Assembly: GCF_001717585.1 (NCBI RefSeq)
Contig: NZ_CP017042.1
Location: 1-64,000, forward strand
Length of the DNA stretch: 64,000 bases
Direction: 5' to 3'
From: Selenomonas sp. oral taxon 920
GTDB lineage: Bacteria > Bacillota > Negativicutes > Selenomonadales > Selenomonadaceae
Shown here: one piece after another, positions 8,427 through 18,951 of the stretch
Position numbering within the stretch: the first letter of the stretch is position 1
Layout: each line of letters opens with the position of its first letter
The notes under the pieces: generated by a model
Seen by the model: only the letters and a program-made list of their open reading frames with translations
What the model was told of the DNA's origin: nothing
Databases searched by the model: none
Program-made: the position numbers and the translations under genes

Positions 8427-8459
8427 AAAAAAGGGAATCTGGTTGCATGACAGATTCCC
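8427..8459 (-). terminator. Terminator of gyrB
   Basis: A perfect 9-bp stem (GGGAATCTG at 8433-8441 with CAGATTCCC at 8451-8459) followed on the minus strand by T6, starting 13 bp after the gyrB stop codon. Confidence 0.85.
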
Positions 8460-8471
8460 TCATCTTTTTCT

Positions 8472-10583
<2,112 letters not shown>

Positions 10584-10658
10584 TTATTTGCTTTCAACTT
10601 TATATTTCTCACAGATGGGGCGGATTTTATCACGGATTTCGTCAATACTGAGGATCAT
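10584..10658 (-). pseudogene. Possible remnant of an MNT-type nucleotidyltransferase gene
   Basis: In the 150-bp gap between the DciA-like gene and gyrB, an ATG at 10658 with AAAGGGGC upstream opens a 24-codon frame (MILSIDEIRDKIRPICEKYK...) ending in TAA at 10584. It resembles the first helix of small MNT antitoxins, and the sequence after the stop still hints at a degenerate YSRRAD where such proteins have GSYARGEAD. An intact relative lies at 60060-60365. The fragment is short and similarity may be chance; alternatively it is simply gyrB leader. Confidence 0.3.
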
Positions 10659-10675
10659 CGAAAACGCCCCTTTCG

Positions 10676-11590
10676 TTATGATTTCTTCTTTGCCTTACGT
10701 TTCTTCATTTCCTCCCAGAATTCGCGCGTGGTGATGAGTTCGTTGCGCAGTTCCCAGAAGGTGCTCTGGATCTTCTTCGGCGTAACTTCCTCCGGGGGGA
10801 GGCCGCGATGGAGCATGGTGAGGAGACGGGCGTTCGCGCTGTCCTGTGCGGTATACTCGGTCGTGCCCGCGATCTGCCGGACGAGATCGGCGCGCTCGCT
10901 GCCGAGCATGAGTGCGTCGCAGGAGGGGACACGCTGCACAACGTCCGCGAGCTTTGCCCACGGTTCGGCGCGCAGGATCGCACGCACGGCTCTGCGCACG
11001 CTGCGTTCCTCGGCGCGGCGGCAGTCATGACAGCATCCCTCGACCATACGCCCGCAGGAGGGGCATGGACTGAGGCCGCGCTGCTCCTTCAGCCGCTGTG
11101 CCTTGCGCGTCACTTGATAGGCACGCTGAATGCGCGTCGCCAATTTCTCATCCGACACGCTTTCTGCGAGCATCCTGCCGCGCGCGATTTCCACATCCGT
11201 CAGCCCCGTCTGGACGAGGGCACGCACATAGGAGGTGCGTGTCTCCGTATCCTGCCCGTCCTCTGCGACAGCAGCAGCGGGACGCATCGCGCGTACAAAG
11301 GCGATCTCCTTCACAAGCCGCCCGCCGGCGAAGTTGTTGACGCGCTGGATGATCTCAGGCGCACTCATGCGCATCTCGTTCTTCCACGTGGCATCGGGTG
11401 CATAGAGGAGGAGCTTGCCGTCCCGCACGGCAATGGCACGCACGCGGCGCGCAACCATCTCCCCCATAATATCCGCCCAGTGCGATAGGGCAGTATGTGC
11501 GATGTAGTCGCGCTCAAATGCGGGGCCGAGGCGGTGAACGGCGGCACGCACATCATCGCCCGCGTTCGCCGTGCCGAGTGTTGTGCGCAA
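10676..11590 (-). CDS. DUF721/DciA-like protein with C-terminal Cys-rich extension
   Basis: 304 residues. The N-terminal part (about 20-105) fits DUF721/DciA, a K-homology-like DNA-binding domain; DciA loads the replicative helicase in many bacteria, and the gene's usual position between recF and gyrB is kept. The protein is about twice the usual length: after residue 120 comes a helical region and a compact cysteine cluster (C176, C179, C186, C187, C190: CPSC then CCHDC) typical of a small zinc ribbon, followed by more charged helices ending in lysines. The extension's role is unknown. The start at 11590 lies 11 bp after recF, so it is in the same operon. Confidence 0.8.
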   Translation of the reverse strand: MRTTLGTANAGDDVRAAVHRLGPAFERDYIAHTALSHWADIMGEMVARRVRAIAVRDGKLLLYAPDATWKNEMRMSAPEIIQRVNNFAGGRLVKEIAFVRAMRPAAAVAEDGQDTETRTSYVRALVQTGLTDVEIARGRMLAESVSDEKLATRIQRAYQVTRKAQRLKEQRGLSPCPSCGRMVEGCCHDCRRAEERSVRRAVRAILRAEPWAKLADVVQRVPSCDALMLGSERADLVRQIAGTTEYTAQDSANARLLTMLHRGLPPEEVTPKKIQSTFWELRNELITTREFWEEMKKRKAKKKS

Positions 11591-11601
11591 TGCCGTCCCT
11601 C

Positions 11602-12723
11602 CTACATCTCTCGAATCTGTCCTGCCTCCACATACCGATACGTCCCCATGCGCTCCTGAGGGAAATACGCCGCATCGGTCGCTGTGATAAAAGTCTGGAT
11701 CTCCTCGCTGCGGATGAAGGAGAGGAGGGCGCTGCGGCGCTCTGCATCGAGCTCACTCATGACATCATCGAGCAGCAGGATGGGGGACTCGCCCACATTC
11801 TCGCGCAGGTAGAAGAGCTCGGCGAGCTTCAGTGCAAGCGCGCCTGTGCGCTGCTGCCCCTGTGAGCCATAGCTCCTGAGATTCATGCCGCAGGTCATGA
11901 GAACGAGATCATCCAGATGTGGACCGACCCCCGTTGCGGCACGCGCAAGATCACGTGCACGGCCATCCGTCAACATCTCATTATACCACAGTTCGAGCCT
12001 CTTTGTCATGCCGTCTTTTCCCTCGGTCAGCCCCTCGGGCGCATGTGCAATCTCGTAGGAAACCGCAAGCTCCTCACCCGCCGCAAGCACCGCCTGCACG
12101 CGCGCCGACAGCGCTCCCAGCTGCGCTGTCGCCGCGATCCGCCGCGTGACGATATACGCGGCACTGTGCGCGAGCTGCGCATCCCACGGAAGCAGCGCAT
12201 CCATGGGTGCAAGACGCTCGCGGATATCCTTCAGCAGGGCATTTCTCTGGCGCAGGATGTGCGTATAGCGCAGGAGTTCCCCGTAGTAGGCGGGACTTGC
12301 CTGCGAGAGCTCCGCGTCCAGATAGCGGCGTCTGAGTGCCGGCGCACCCTTGACGAGAAAGAGATCCTCGGGCGAGAAGAGCACCATCGGAAGAATCCCG
12401 ACGAGATCGCGCTGCCTGAGATGTTCCCCTGCGTACGCAATGCGCCGCCGTGCGCCGCGGGCAAACGTAAAGGAAAGCTCCCCCGGAACATCCTGCCGCA
12501 GGAAGGAAAGCCCGATGTGCGCCCCGTCTTCACCCATGCGAATAAGCTCCGCATCGCTCGATGTGCGATGGGAGCGGCCGAACGCGGCATAGTACAGCGC
12601 CTCGATAATATTCGTCTTGCCCTGCGCGTTCGCCCCGAGAAAGATCTGCACCCCCGCGTCAAAGTCGAGGGTGAGCTCCTCGTAGTTGCGGTAGGAACGC
12701 AGTACAAGTGATGTGATCTGCAT
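11602..12723 (-). CDS. recF: DNA replication and repair protein RecF
   Basis: 373 residues, an SMC-like ATPase that acts with RecO and RecR to load RecA at gaps. Walker A is GANAQGKTNIIEALYY near residues 32-47, the ABC-type signature is YGSQGQQRTGALALKLAE, and Walker B is PILLLDDVMSELD. Its start is 2 bp after the yaaA stop codon, consistent with the conserved dnaN-yaaA-recF operon. Confidence 0.97.
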   Translation of the reverse strand: MQITSLVLRSYRNYEELTLDFDAGVQIFLGANAQGKTNIIEALYYAAFGRSHRTSSDAELIRMGEDGAHIGLSFLRQDVPGELSFTFARGARRRIAYAGEHLRQRDLVGILPMVLFSPEDLFLVKGAPALRRRYLDAELSQASPAYYGELLRYTHILRQRNALLKDIRERLAPMDALLPWDAQLAHSAAYIVTRRIAATAQLGALSARVQAVLAAGEELAVSYEIAHAPEGLTEGKDGMTKRLELWYNEMLTDGRARDLARAATGVGPHLDDLVLMTCGMNLRSYGSQGQQRTGALALKLAELFYLRENVGESPILLLDDVMSELDAERRSALLSFIRSEEIQTFITATDAAYFPQERMGTYRYVEAGQIREM

Positions 12724-12725
12724 AA

Positions 12726-12941
12726 TTACGCACGAATGACACGGTAGGTATCACTGCCGTCAACGGCAATGATATCTCCGGCGACAAGCTTGCGCCGACG
12801 TGCCGTCTCGATCGCTCCGTTGCGCAGGATGGCTCCGGCGGCAATGAGTTCCTTGACCATGCCGCCGCTCGGAATTGCGCCGGCAAGTTTGAGGAATTGA
12901 TCGAGCTGAATCGTCTCTGTATGGATCTCGATATCTGTCAA
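12726..12941 (-). CDS. yaaA: S4-domain RNA-binding protein YaaA/RlbA
   Basis: 71 residues covering a single S4 RNA-binding domain (QLDQFLKLAGAIPSGGMVKE then RRRKLVAGDIIAVDG). It overlaps dnaN by 4 bp and is almost joined to recF, the standard Firmicutes arrangement. The cellular role is unclear in general; ribosome-related functions have been suggested. Confidence 0.93.
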   Translation of the reverse strand: MTDIEIHTETIQLDQFLKLAGAIPSGGMVKELIAAGAILRNGAIETARRRKLVAGDIIAVDGSDTYRVIRA

Positions 12942-14080
12942 TGTGTCCTCACTGGCGTTACAACGTAAATATAGTTTGGATCTGCTTCCTCACGGATGGT
13001 AATGGGAGAGAGGTTCACGCCCTGCTCGTTCGACCCCTGCAGCGAGAGAATGCAGCTGTCGCTGTCGAGGGATTTCACGGCATCCATGAGATATGAGGCG
13101 TTGAATGCGATCGTGACATCATCGCCTGTCACCTCGGCAGGGATCGTCTCCTCCGCCTCGCCGATCTCGGGGCTGTTCGACGAGATGCGCATGAGTCCCT
13201 CCTCAAACGCAAGCTTTACAATGTTGTACTGATCCGTACGCGCGATGAGAGAAGCGCGCTCGACCGCAGAGGCAAAGACTGCGGCATCGAGCGTCACACG
13301 CGTCTTGATGTTCTCCTCCTGCGGAATGACGCGCCGATAGTCTGGGAATGCTCCCTCGATGAGACGCGAGGTCATGTAGATGCTGCCCGAGGACATACTG
13401 ACCTGATTGTAGGAACAGGTGACGAGAATATCCGTCGGCACATCACCTGCAATCGTACGCGTGACCTCTTCGAGGAACTTCGCCGGAATGATAACGCGGA
13501 TCTGGCCGGCGTCCTCTTCGAGCGCTTCGCTCTTGACGGCGAGGCGGTGAACATTCGTCGCGGCGAACGTGACCTCCTTGCCCTCGACCTCGAGCTGACA
13601 GCCCGTAAAAATGGGACGGCGGTCGCGCTGCTCCTCACGCAGACAGGCGAATGCAGATTTCTTGACCAGACGCGCGAGTGTGCGGTCTTTGATAGTAAAC
13701 TGCAGGGTTCCTTCCATACGATGCAATACAGGAAAGTCTGAAACCTCCATCGTGCGCAGCGTAAAGCGTGCCGTTCCGGATTTGATCACGGCGAGGCCGT
13801 CGCTGCTCTCGGTGTCGATTGAGACCTCCTCTGCAGGCAGTTTGCGTGCGAACTCTGTGAGATATTTACCGGGGAGTACGGCTGTACCGACGGTGTGAAT
13901 CTCGGCGGGGATGGTCAGGATGAATCCAAGTTCATAGTTGGTGGACTGCAGTTCGAGCTGTCCCTCTTTTGCAGTCATGTAGATGCCTGAGAGAATGGGC
14001 GTCTGCGGCTTCGTAGAGAGGCCCTTGCTGACGATTTGCAGCGCAGAGATGAGATCGCTTCTCCCAAGTGTGATGTTCAT
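12938..14080 (-). CDS. dnaN: DNA polymerase III sliding clamp (beta subunit)
   Basis: 380 residues with three clamp domains; typical elements are the start MNITLGRSDLISALQIVSKG, the middle CLREEQRDRRPIFTGCQLEV, and the C-terminal end PNYIYVVTPVRTH with the peptide-binding pocket. As a dimeric ring it tethers polymerase to DNA. It is read leftward away from the unwinding element, downstream of dnaA, and its stop overlaps the yaaA start. Confidence 0.97.
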   Translation of the reverse strand: MNITLGRSDLISALQIVSKGLSTKPQTPILSGIYMTAKEGQLELQSTNYELGFILTIPAEIHTVGTAVLPGKYLTEFARKLPAEEVSIDTESSDGLAVIKSGTARFTLRTMEVSDFPVLHRMEGTLQFTIKDRTLARLVKKSAFACLREEQRDRRPIFTGCQLEVEGKEVTFAATNVHRLAVKSEALEEDAGQIRVIIPAKFLEEVTRTIAGDVPTDILVTCSYNQVSMSSGSIYMTSRLIEGAFPDYRRVIPQEENIKTRVTLDAAVFASAVERASLIARTDQYNIVKLAFEEGLMRISSNSPEIGEAEETIPAEVTGDDVTIAFNASYLMDAVKSLDSDSCILSLQGSNEQGVNLSPITIREEADPNYIYVVTPVRTH

Positions 14081-14160
14081 AGTGTATCCTTTCCGTCGGC
14101 GGGAGACATGCAGGCGCTCCGCAGCCTCGTTTTTCTATTGCTTCGTGTTGTAAATAAATA

Positions 14161-14191
14161 TAGTAGTCGTAGTAGTAGGGACTGTGGATTC
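14161..14191 (+). other. DnaA-trio-like element and adjacent DnaA box (oriC unwinding region)
   Basis: Positions 14161-14178 read as six trinucleotides of which five are TAG (TAG TAG TCG TAG TAG TAG), followed by GG and a degenerate DnaA box at 14183-14191. An AT-rich stretch lies on the other side toward dnaN. This order (DnaA box, G-rich bases, TAG repeats, AT-rich DNA) matches the DnaA-trio unwinding element described in Bacillus subtilis between dnaA and dnaN, in the same orientation relative to dnaN. Confidence 0.7.
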
Positions 14192-14232
14192 GTTGAAAAG
14201 TGGGAAAACGCCCGCAAAATCGCGGGGGTCTC

Positions 14233-14356
14233 TGTGGATAAGTCGGGCAGAGTTATTCCTAAGTTATCCACAGTTTACACAGATGAGGAGTGGATGAAAA
14301 TTTATCCACAAAACATCCACATGAAATGAGAAGGCATATGAACAGAGATGTCCACA
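14233..14356. other. oriC DnaA-box cluster between dnaA and dnaN
   Basis: Perfect DnaA boxes (TTATCCACA or complement) occur at 14233-14241 (minus), 14264-14272 (plus) and 14302-14310 (plus), with near matches at 14313-14321 and 14348-14356. A GC hairpin (CCCGC, loop, GCGGG near 14210-14226) separates them from the trio element. This corresponds to the right-hand half of a bipartite origin. Confidence 0.85.
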
Positions 14357-14378
14357 GTCTTTTGGAAGCACGGATGAT

Positions 14379-15842
14379 TCAGATGCCCTTGACTTGGATT
14401 GTCAGCGACTCGATGAGTGCTTTTGTGGCGCCGTCGGTGTCTGTGAGGTTCTGGATCTTCTTGTGTGCGTGAATGACTGTTGAGTGATCGCGGTTGAAGA
14501 AGCCGCCGATCGTCGGCCACGAGACATCGGTCAGCTCGTGGCAGAGGAACATCGCGATCTGGCGCGGGTAGGCGATGTCGTTGCTGCGCTTTGTGGAGCG
14601 GATGTCCTCGCTTGTGACTTTGAAGTGCGTGCAGACAATGCGCTCGATCATCTCCATAGTGATCCGCCGGCCCTTTTCGCCGCGCAGATAGTTGCCGAGT
14701 GCGGCGACGCAGGTGGTCTCGTCGATCGGCATGCGCATCATCGAGGCGTATTTGATGAGGCGCATCAGTGCCCCCTCGAGCTCGCGGATGTTGCTGTCGA
14801 CGCGGCTCGCGATGTAGGCGACGACATCCTCGGGGATATCGACCTCCTCGGAGTGTGCCTTCTTCTGGAGGATTGCGACGCGCGTCTCGAACTCCGGCGG
14901 CTGGATATCCACGACGACGCCGCCCGCAAAGCGTGAGATCAGACGATCCTCGAGCCCCTTGACATCCTGCGGCTGACGATCCGAGGTCAGGATGATCTGT
15001 CTGCCGTTGTCACGCAGACGGTTGAACGTCTGGAAGAACTCCGTCTGTGTCTGCTCCTGCCCTGTGAAAAACTGGATATCGTCAATGAGGAGAACGTCAA
15101 TGCTGTAGTATTTCTCGCGGAATGCGTCCATACTCTTCTCGCGGATCGAGCGGATGAATTCGTTTGTAAAGTCCGTGCTTGCAATGTACAGCACGCGCTT
15201 TTCGGGATGATCCGCGAGGATCTTGTGTCCGACCGCATGCATGAGATGGGTCTTGCCGAGTCCCACGCCGCCGTAAATGAAGAGCGGATTGTGCGCAGAC
15301 TTCCCCGGCGCGTCCGCGACCGCCTTTGCCATCGAGTACGAGAACTGGTTCGAGCGTCCCATGACGAACGCATCGAAGGTGTACTTTGGATTCAGCGTTG
15401 TGGCATCGTCCGGTGCCGCTGCGTTCGTATCGCCTGCGGACGTGAGCGGGAGACTGCCCTGCGTGGGGGATGCAGACTGCTCCTCCACTGCGGGATATTC
15501 GGCGGGGGCATCCTCTGCTGCGCTGTTCTCTGCAGGCGGCTCTGCTTCTTTCTTTGCAGATTTCTTCTGCGCCACGATCTCCGGATCGACGATGACGCGG
15601 AATGTGTACCCGGAACCGAACGCCTGCTGCACGACATCGCCGAAGAGTGCGCCCAGACGCGATTCGATATACTGCTTCTGGAAGGTCTCCTGCACAGCAA
15701 GCACGAGCTCATTCTGCTCCAGAGAAACGGGAACCGCGGGGAGAATCCACTTTTTCACGGTGTCTTCGTGGAAGATTCCATCGGTCTTTTCGAGTACTTT
15801 TTGCCAGAGACTCTCAATGGAGGTGGTCTTTTCTTCGGACAT
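14379..15842 (-). CDS. dnaA: Chromosomal replication initiator DnaA
   Basis: 487 residues from the ATG at 15842, which has AGGGACG upstream; an ATG six codons earlier would leave no ribosome-binding site. Domain I occupies about 1-85, then comes an unusually Ala/Glu/Pro-rich domain II linker (about 95-150), the AAA+ domain with Walker A GGVGLGKTH (191-199) and sensor/arginine-finger segments (LISRFAGG), and the C-terminal box-binding helix-turn-helix (SNDIAYPRQIAMFLCHELT, then FFNRDHSTVIHAHKK). DnaA opens the origin and represses its own promoter; DnaA boxes on both sides of the gene fit this. Confidence 0.98.
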   Translation of the reverse strand: MSEEKTTSIESLWQKVLEKTDGIFHEDTVKKWILPAVPVSLEQNELVLAVQETFQKQYIESRLGALFGDVVQQAFGSGYTFRVIVDPEIVAQKKSAKKEAEPPAENSAAEDAPAEYPAVEEQSASPTQGSLPLTSAGDTNAAAPDDATTLNPKYTFDAFVMGRSNQFSYSMAKAVADAPGKSAHNPLFIYGGVGLGKTHLMHAVGHKILADHPEKRVLYIASTDFTNEFIRSIREKSMDAFREKYYSIDVLLIDDIQFFTGQEQTQTEFFQTFNRLRDNGRQIILTSDRQPQDVKGLEDRLISRFAGGVVVDIQPPEFETRVAILQKKAHSEEVDIPEDVVAYIASRVDSNIRELEGALMRLIKYASMMRMPIDETTCVAALGNYLRGEKGRRITMEMIERIVCTHFKVTSEDIRSTKRSNDIAYPRQIAMFLCHELTDVSWPTIGGFFNRDHSTVIHAHKKIQNLTDTDGATKALIESLTIQVKGI

Positions 15843-15886
15843 ACGTCTGCGTCCCTTCAAAAAAATTTTGTCTTATGCATATAATA

Positions 15887-16038
15887 TTATCCACAGGGTT
15901 ATTCACAGTTGTGGACAACTATGTCAATGGAATGGATGCAATAAAATGCGCAGAGATGAAATAAATAGAATATTTTTTCACAAGTTTTTCCACAATACAT
16001 CGAGAATATTTTAGCAAAAAACAGAGGACTTATCAACA
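15887..16038. other. oriC DnaA-box cluster upstream of dnaA, with dnaA promoter
   Basis: The 355-bp gap between dnaA and rpmH has a perfect DnaA box at 15887-15895 and near matches at 15899-15907, 15910-15918, 15986-15994 and 16030-16038. A TTGACA (minus strand, 15927-15922) with a weak GAATAA 17 bp downstream is a candidate dnaA promoter that overlaps the boxes, so DnaA binding would repress it. Confidence 0.75.
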
Positions 16039-16090
16039 GGTGCTTTTGCCCTATCTTATGGAAAAAAACATGCAAATGCCGCAGTGCCGC

Positions 16091-16120
16091 TTGACAGTGC
16101 CGCTTTTTTTCGTCTATAAT
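16091..16120 (+). promoter_or_regulatory. Consensus promoter of rpmH
   Basis: TTGACA (16091-16096), an 18-bp spacer and TATAAT (16115-16120) form an exact match to both housekeeping promoter boxes, about 75 bp before the rpmH start. Confidence 0.88.
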
Positions 16121-16197
16121 GACGGCTAGTTAGTGATACATACGAATCGCCGCACGGCATATGCCGCGAAGCGCGGCAGCAAAGGAGGTGACGTGAG

Positions 16198-16332
16198 GTG
16201 AAGAGAACATTTCAGCCCAACAATCATTGGAGAAAAAAGACACATGGATTCCGTGAGCGCATGAAGACGAAAGGCGGCCGCCTCGTACTGAAGAGAAGGC
16301 GTCAGCGCGGACGAAAGAAGCTGTCGGCATAA
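16198..16332 (+). CDS. rpmH: 50S ribosomal protein L34
   Basis: A 44-codon gene starting with GTG at 16198, just after AAAGGAGGTG. The product reads [20 protein letters not shown]... and ends [11 protein letters not shown], the typical highly basic L34. It is the first gene of the rightward rpmH-rnpA-yidD-yidC-khpB set. A downstream hairpin (AGAGGTCACC / GGTGACCTCT, about 16351-16371) followed by TTTTT may attenuate transcription into rnpA. Confidence 0.95.
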   Translation: MKRTFQPNNHWRKKTHGFRERMKTKGGRLVLKRRRQRGRKKLSA

Positions 16333-16386
16333 TACCGTTGGCTGCGCAGAGGTCACCGCGGGTGACCTCTTTTTTAACGATGAACA

Positions 16387-16779
16387 ATGAATGAGAAGAA
16401 ATACACACTGCCGCGCACAAAGATGATCAAGCGGCGCAGCGACTTTCAGCATGTCTATCAAAAGGGCACCTCCGTCGCAGGGCGGCGGATGATCCTCTAT
16501 GTTCTGCGCGACAGCCGCGTCGCAGGCAAGGTCGGCTTTGCCGCGGGCAAGAAACTGGGCTGTGCCGCTGTGCGCAGCCGCACGAAACGCCTCCTGCGCG
16601 AGGCATATCGCCACCTGCAGCACGAACTCCGCAAGGATGTGGGGATCCTCCTCATCGGCCGCGCGGGGCTTGCGGCGGGGAAGATGCAGGATGCGGCGAT
16701 TGAACTGCGGACACTCGCGCGCCGTGCAAAGATCTTTGCGGACGCGCGTGGAGAGAGCCGCACGGGGGAGCACCGATGA
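16387..16779 (+). CDS. rnpA: Ribonuclease P protein component
   Basis: 130 residues of the small basic subunit that binds the RNase P RNA for tRNA 5' processing. The conserved RNR-type segment [16 protein letters not shown] is present, as is the N-terminal [15 protein letters not shown]. It ends with a 4-bp overlap (ATGA) into yidD. Confidence 0.95.
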   Translation: MNEKKYTLPRTKMIKRRSDFQHVYQKGTSVAGRRMILYVLRDSRVAGKVGFAAGKKLGCAAVRSRTKRLLREAYRHLQHELRKDVGILLIGRAGLAAGKMQDAAIELRTLARRAKIFADARGESRTGEHR

Positions 16780-16985
16780 AGCGGCTGCTCCTCCTTCTGG
16801 TGCGGTTCTATCGGAGCTGCATCTCGCCGCTGACCCTGCCCAGCTGCCGCTACTATCCGACCTGCTCTGCGTATGCGATGGAGGCGATTGAGCGCTACGG
16901 CGCATGGCATGGCGGATGGATGGCACTGCGGCGCATCCTGCGCTGCCATCCGTTTCACAAGGGCGGCTACGATCCCGTACCCTAG
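16776..16985 (+). CDS. yidD: Membrane protein insertion efficiency factor YidD
   Basis: 69 residues with the family signature: [33 protein letters not shown] and a C-terminal [13 protein letters not shown] with conserved cysteines. An amphipathic protein thought to help YidC-dependent insertion. It overlaps rnpA and precedes yidC. Confidence 0.95.
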   Translation: MKRLLLLLVRFYRSCISPLTLPSCRYYPTCSAYAMEAIERYGAWHGGWMALRRILRCHPFHKGGYDPVP

Positions 16986-17044
16986 TTTAGTTATTATTTT
17001 GAATGAGACACCTGATACTTCCCTAGCAGTAGGAGGAAATACCG

Positions 17045-17719
17045 TTGATCGAATTTTTTAGCAACCTCTTTGAACCCATCATCCACGTTTTGCAGTTCAT
17101 CCTTGGCGGCTTTTACAACGTCACAAGCGCCGCAGGACTTGTCAGCTACGGCTTTCCCATCATTCTCCTCACCATCCTCATCAAGGTTGTGACCTACCCG
17201 CTCACCGTCAAGCAGATCAAATCCATGAAGGCGATGCAGGAAATCCAGCCGAAGATGAAAAAGATCCAGGAAAAGTACAAGAACAACCCGCAGATGCTCC
17301 AGCAGAAGACGGGCGAACTCTTCCGCGAGGCGGGCGTCAACCCGCTCGCCGGCTGTCTTCCGCTCCTCGTGCAGATGCCGATCCTCATGGGCATGTACTA
17401 TGCCCTCTTCAACTTCACCTTTCCGAGCGCGGAGGCGGCTGCATTCTTCTGGCTGCCGAACATGTCCGAGCCCGATCCGCTCTACATCCTGCCCGTCCTG
17501 TCGGCACTGACCACATTCCTCCAGCAGAAGATGACCTCCACCGAGATGAATGCGCAGATGAAGATCATGATGACCGTCATGCCGCTCTTCATCGGCTGGA
17601 TCAGCCTCACCTTTCCGTCCGGACTCGTGCTCTACTGGGTGACGATGAACGTTGTGCAGATCGCCCAGCAGTGGTGGATGTACCGCAACGACGGACCCGT
17701 TGCAAAGGAGGCAATCTGA
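17045..17719 (+). CDS. yidC: Membrane protein insertase YidC/Oxa1
   Basis: 224 residues starting with TTG at 17045, supported by AGGAGG shortly before it. Five hydrophobic segments are visible, with the conserved cytoplasmic hairpin (MKAMQEIQPKMKKIQEKYK) between the first two and GCLPLLVQMPILMGMYYAL after it. It is the short form without the large periplasmic domain of E. coli YidC, normal for this group. It inserts membrane proteins alone or with SecYEG. The khpB gene starts directly after the stop. Confidence 0.95.
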   Translation: MIEFFSNLFEPIIHVLQFILGGFYNVTSAAGLVSYGFPIILLTILIKVVTYPLTVKQIKSMKAMQEIQPKMKKIQEKYKNNPQMLQQKTGELFREAGVNPLAGCLPLLVQMPILMGMYYALFNFTFPSAEAAAFFWLPNMSEPDPLYILPVLSALTTFLQQKMTSTEMNAQMKIMMTVMPLFIGWISLTFPSGLVLYWVTMNVVQIAQQWWMYRNDGPVAKEAI

Positions 17720-18778
17720 ATGGCAGAGATCATCGAGACCACCGGCAGAACCGTCGAGGACGCGCTCTCTCTCGCCCTTGACAAACTCGGCTGCGGCAGA
17801 GCCGAGGTCACCTATGAGATCGTACAGGAGCCCTCGGGCGGCTTCCTCGGACTCTGGGGCAAGCGCGAGGCGCGCATCCGCGTCACCACGCGTCCCGTGA
17901 TCCGGCCGCAGCACACGGAGATACCGATTCCCGCGCAGCCGACCGTCCTTGCAGCATCGCCTGCATCCCCTGCCTCGAGCAAGGAACAGCGTGCAGAGGA
18001 CGATGGATTCGGCGTGCGTCCGAAGCGCTTTCATACCGATCTGCGCTCCTCTGCGCGCAGGAATCCGGAGCAGGCGGCACCGCGCCGGAGCGCGGAGGAG
18101 CGCCGCGAGAACAGCTATGGTGAGAGCCGCCCTCCGCGCGGCGGTTATGAGGAACAGCGCAGCCGCTGTGCAGAGCGCGAGGGGCAGGAGATTCGCCGCG
18201 AGCGGAGGGAGCCCTCCTCCTATGAGACGCGGGAGCGCCGTGAGCGCAGCGACAGCCCGCTCGTTCCGCTCACGGACGAGATGGCCGCAGCAGCGGAGAA
18301 ATTTCTCGGCAAGATCTTTGCCGCGATGCATCTCACCGTTACCCTGCACCGTACGGACACGCCTGCGGGCACCATCTTCAACATTCAGGGCGACAGCCTC
18401 GGCATCCTCATCGGCAAACACGGCGCAACACTCGATGCGCTTCAATACCTCACGAATCTCGTCGTGAACAAGATCTCCGAGACGGGCTACGCGCGCATCA
18501 TCCTCGATGTCGAGGACTACCGTGCGCGCCGAGAGGAGACGCTCACGCGCCTCGCGGGACATCTCGCGGACAAGGCGTGCCGCATTGGCGAGGAGATCCA
18601 CCTCGAGCCCATGAGCCGCCACGAGCGCAAAATCATCCACATGGCGCTGCAGGACAACCGCCGCGTCACCACGTACAGCGCGGGCGACAACCCGCGCCGC
18701 TATGTTGTCATCGTTCCGCGCCGCCGGCGTTATGCGCGCGACTACGAGGAGAGCAGCTACGACCGCTACGATCGGTAA
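17720..18778 (+). CDS. khpB: Jag/KhpB family RNA-binding protein
   Basis: 352 residues: an N-terminal Jag domain (about 1-50, with GGFLGLWGKREARI), a long low-complexity linker rich in Arg, Glu, Ser and Pro (about 65-190), a KH domain around the segment GDSLGILIGKHGATLDALQ, and a C-terminal R3H domain (HERKIIHMALQDNRRVTTYS). KhpB acts with KhpA as an RNA chaperone affecting cell wall growth in Firmicutes. The linker is longer and more charged than in most relatives. Adjacent to yidC as usual. Confidence 0.95.
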   Translation: MAEIIETTGRTVEDALSLALDKLGCGRAEVTYEIVQEPSGGFLGLWGKREARIRVTTRPVIRPQHTEIPIPAQPTVLAASPASPASSKEQRAEDDGFGVRPKRFHTDLRSSARRNPEQAAPRRSAEERRENSYGESRPPRGGYEEQRSRCAEREGQEIRRERREPSSYETRERRERSDSPLVPLTDEMAAAAEKFLGKIFAAMHLTVTLHRTDTPAGTIFNIQGDSLGILIGKHGATLDALQYLTNLVVNKISETGYARIILDVEDYRARREETLTRLAGHLADKACRIGEEIHLEPMSRHERKIIHMALQDNRRVTTYSAGDNPRRYVVIVPRRRRYARDYEESSYDRYDR

Positions 18779-18790
18779 GGGATAGAAAAG

Positions 18791-18834
18791 GGGTGTTGTA
18801 CGGAGCGGGGAAGGCTTCGTACAGCACCCTTCTT
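18791..18834 (+). terminator. Terminator after khpB
   Basis: A 12-bp stem (GGGTGTTGTACG with CGTACAGCACCC, one G-U pair) followed by a short T-rich tail, 12 bp after the khpB stop codon. Confidence 0.8.
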
Positions 18835-18951
18835 TCATACAATCTTGGGAATCAGGGATGATCGGGAGAGGGATACCCAACGCGGCCGCTTTCGCACAGC
18901 GAGGCGTGCGCGGGGAGATCCCCTGCCGAATTTTACAGGGAAAGGGAAAGC

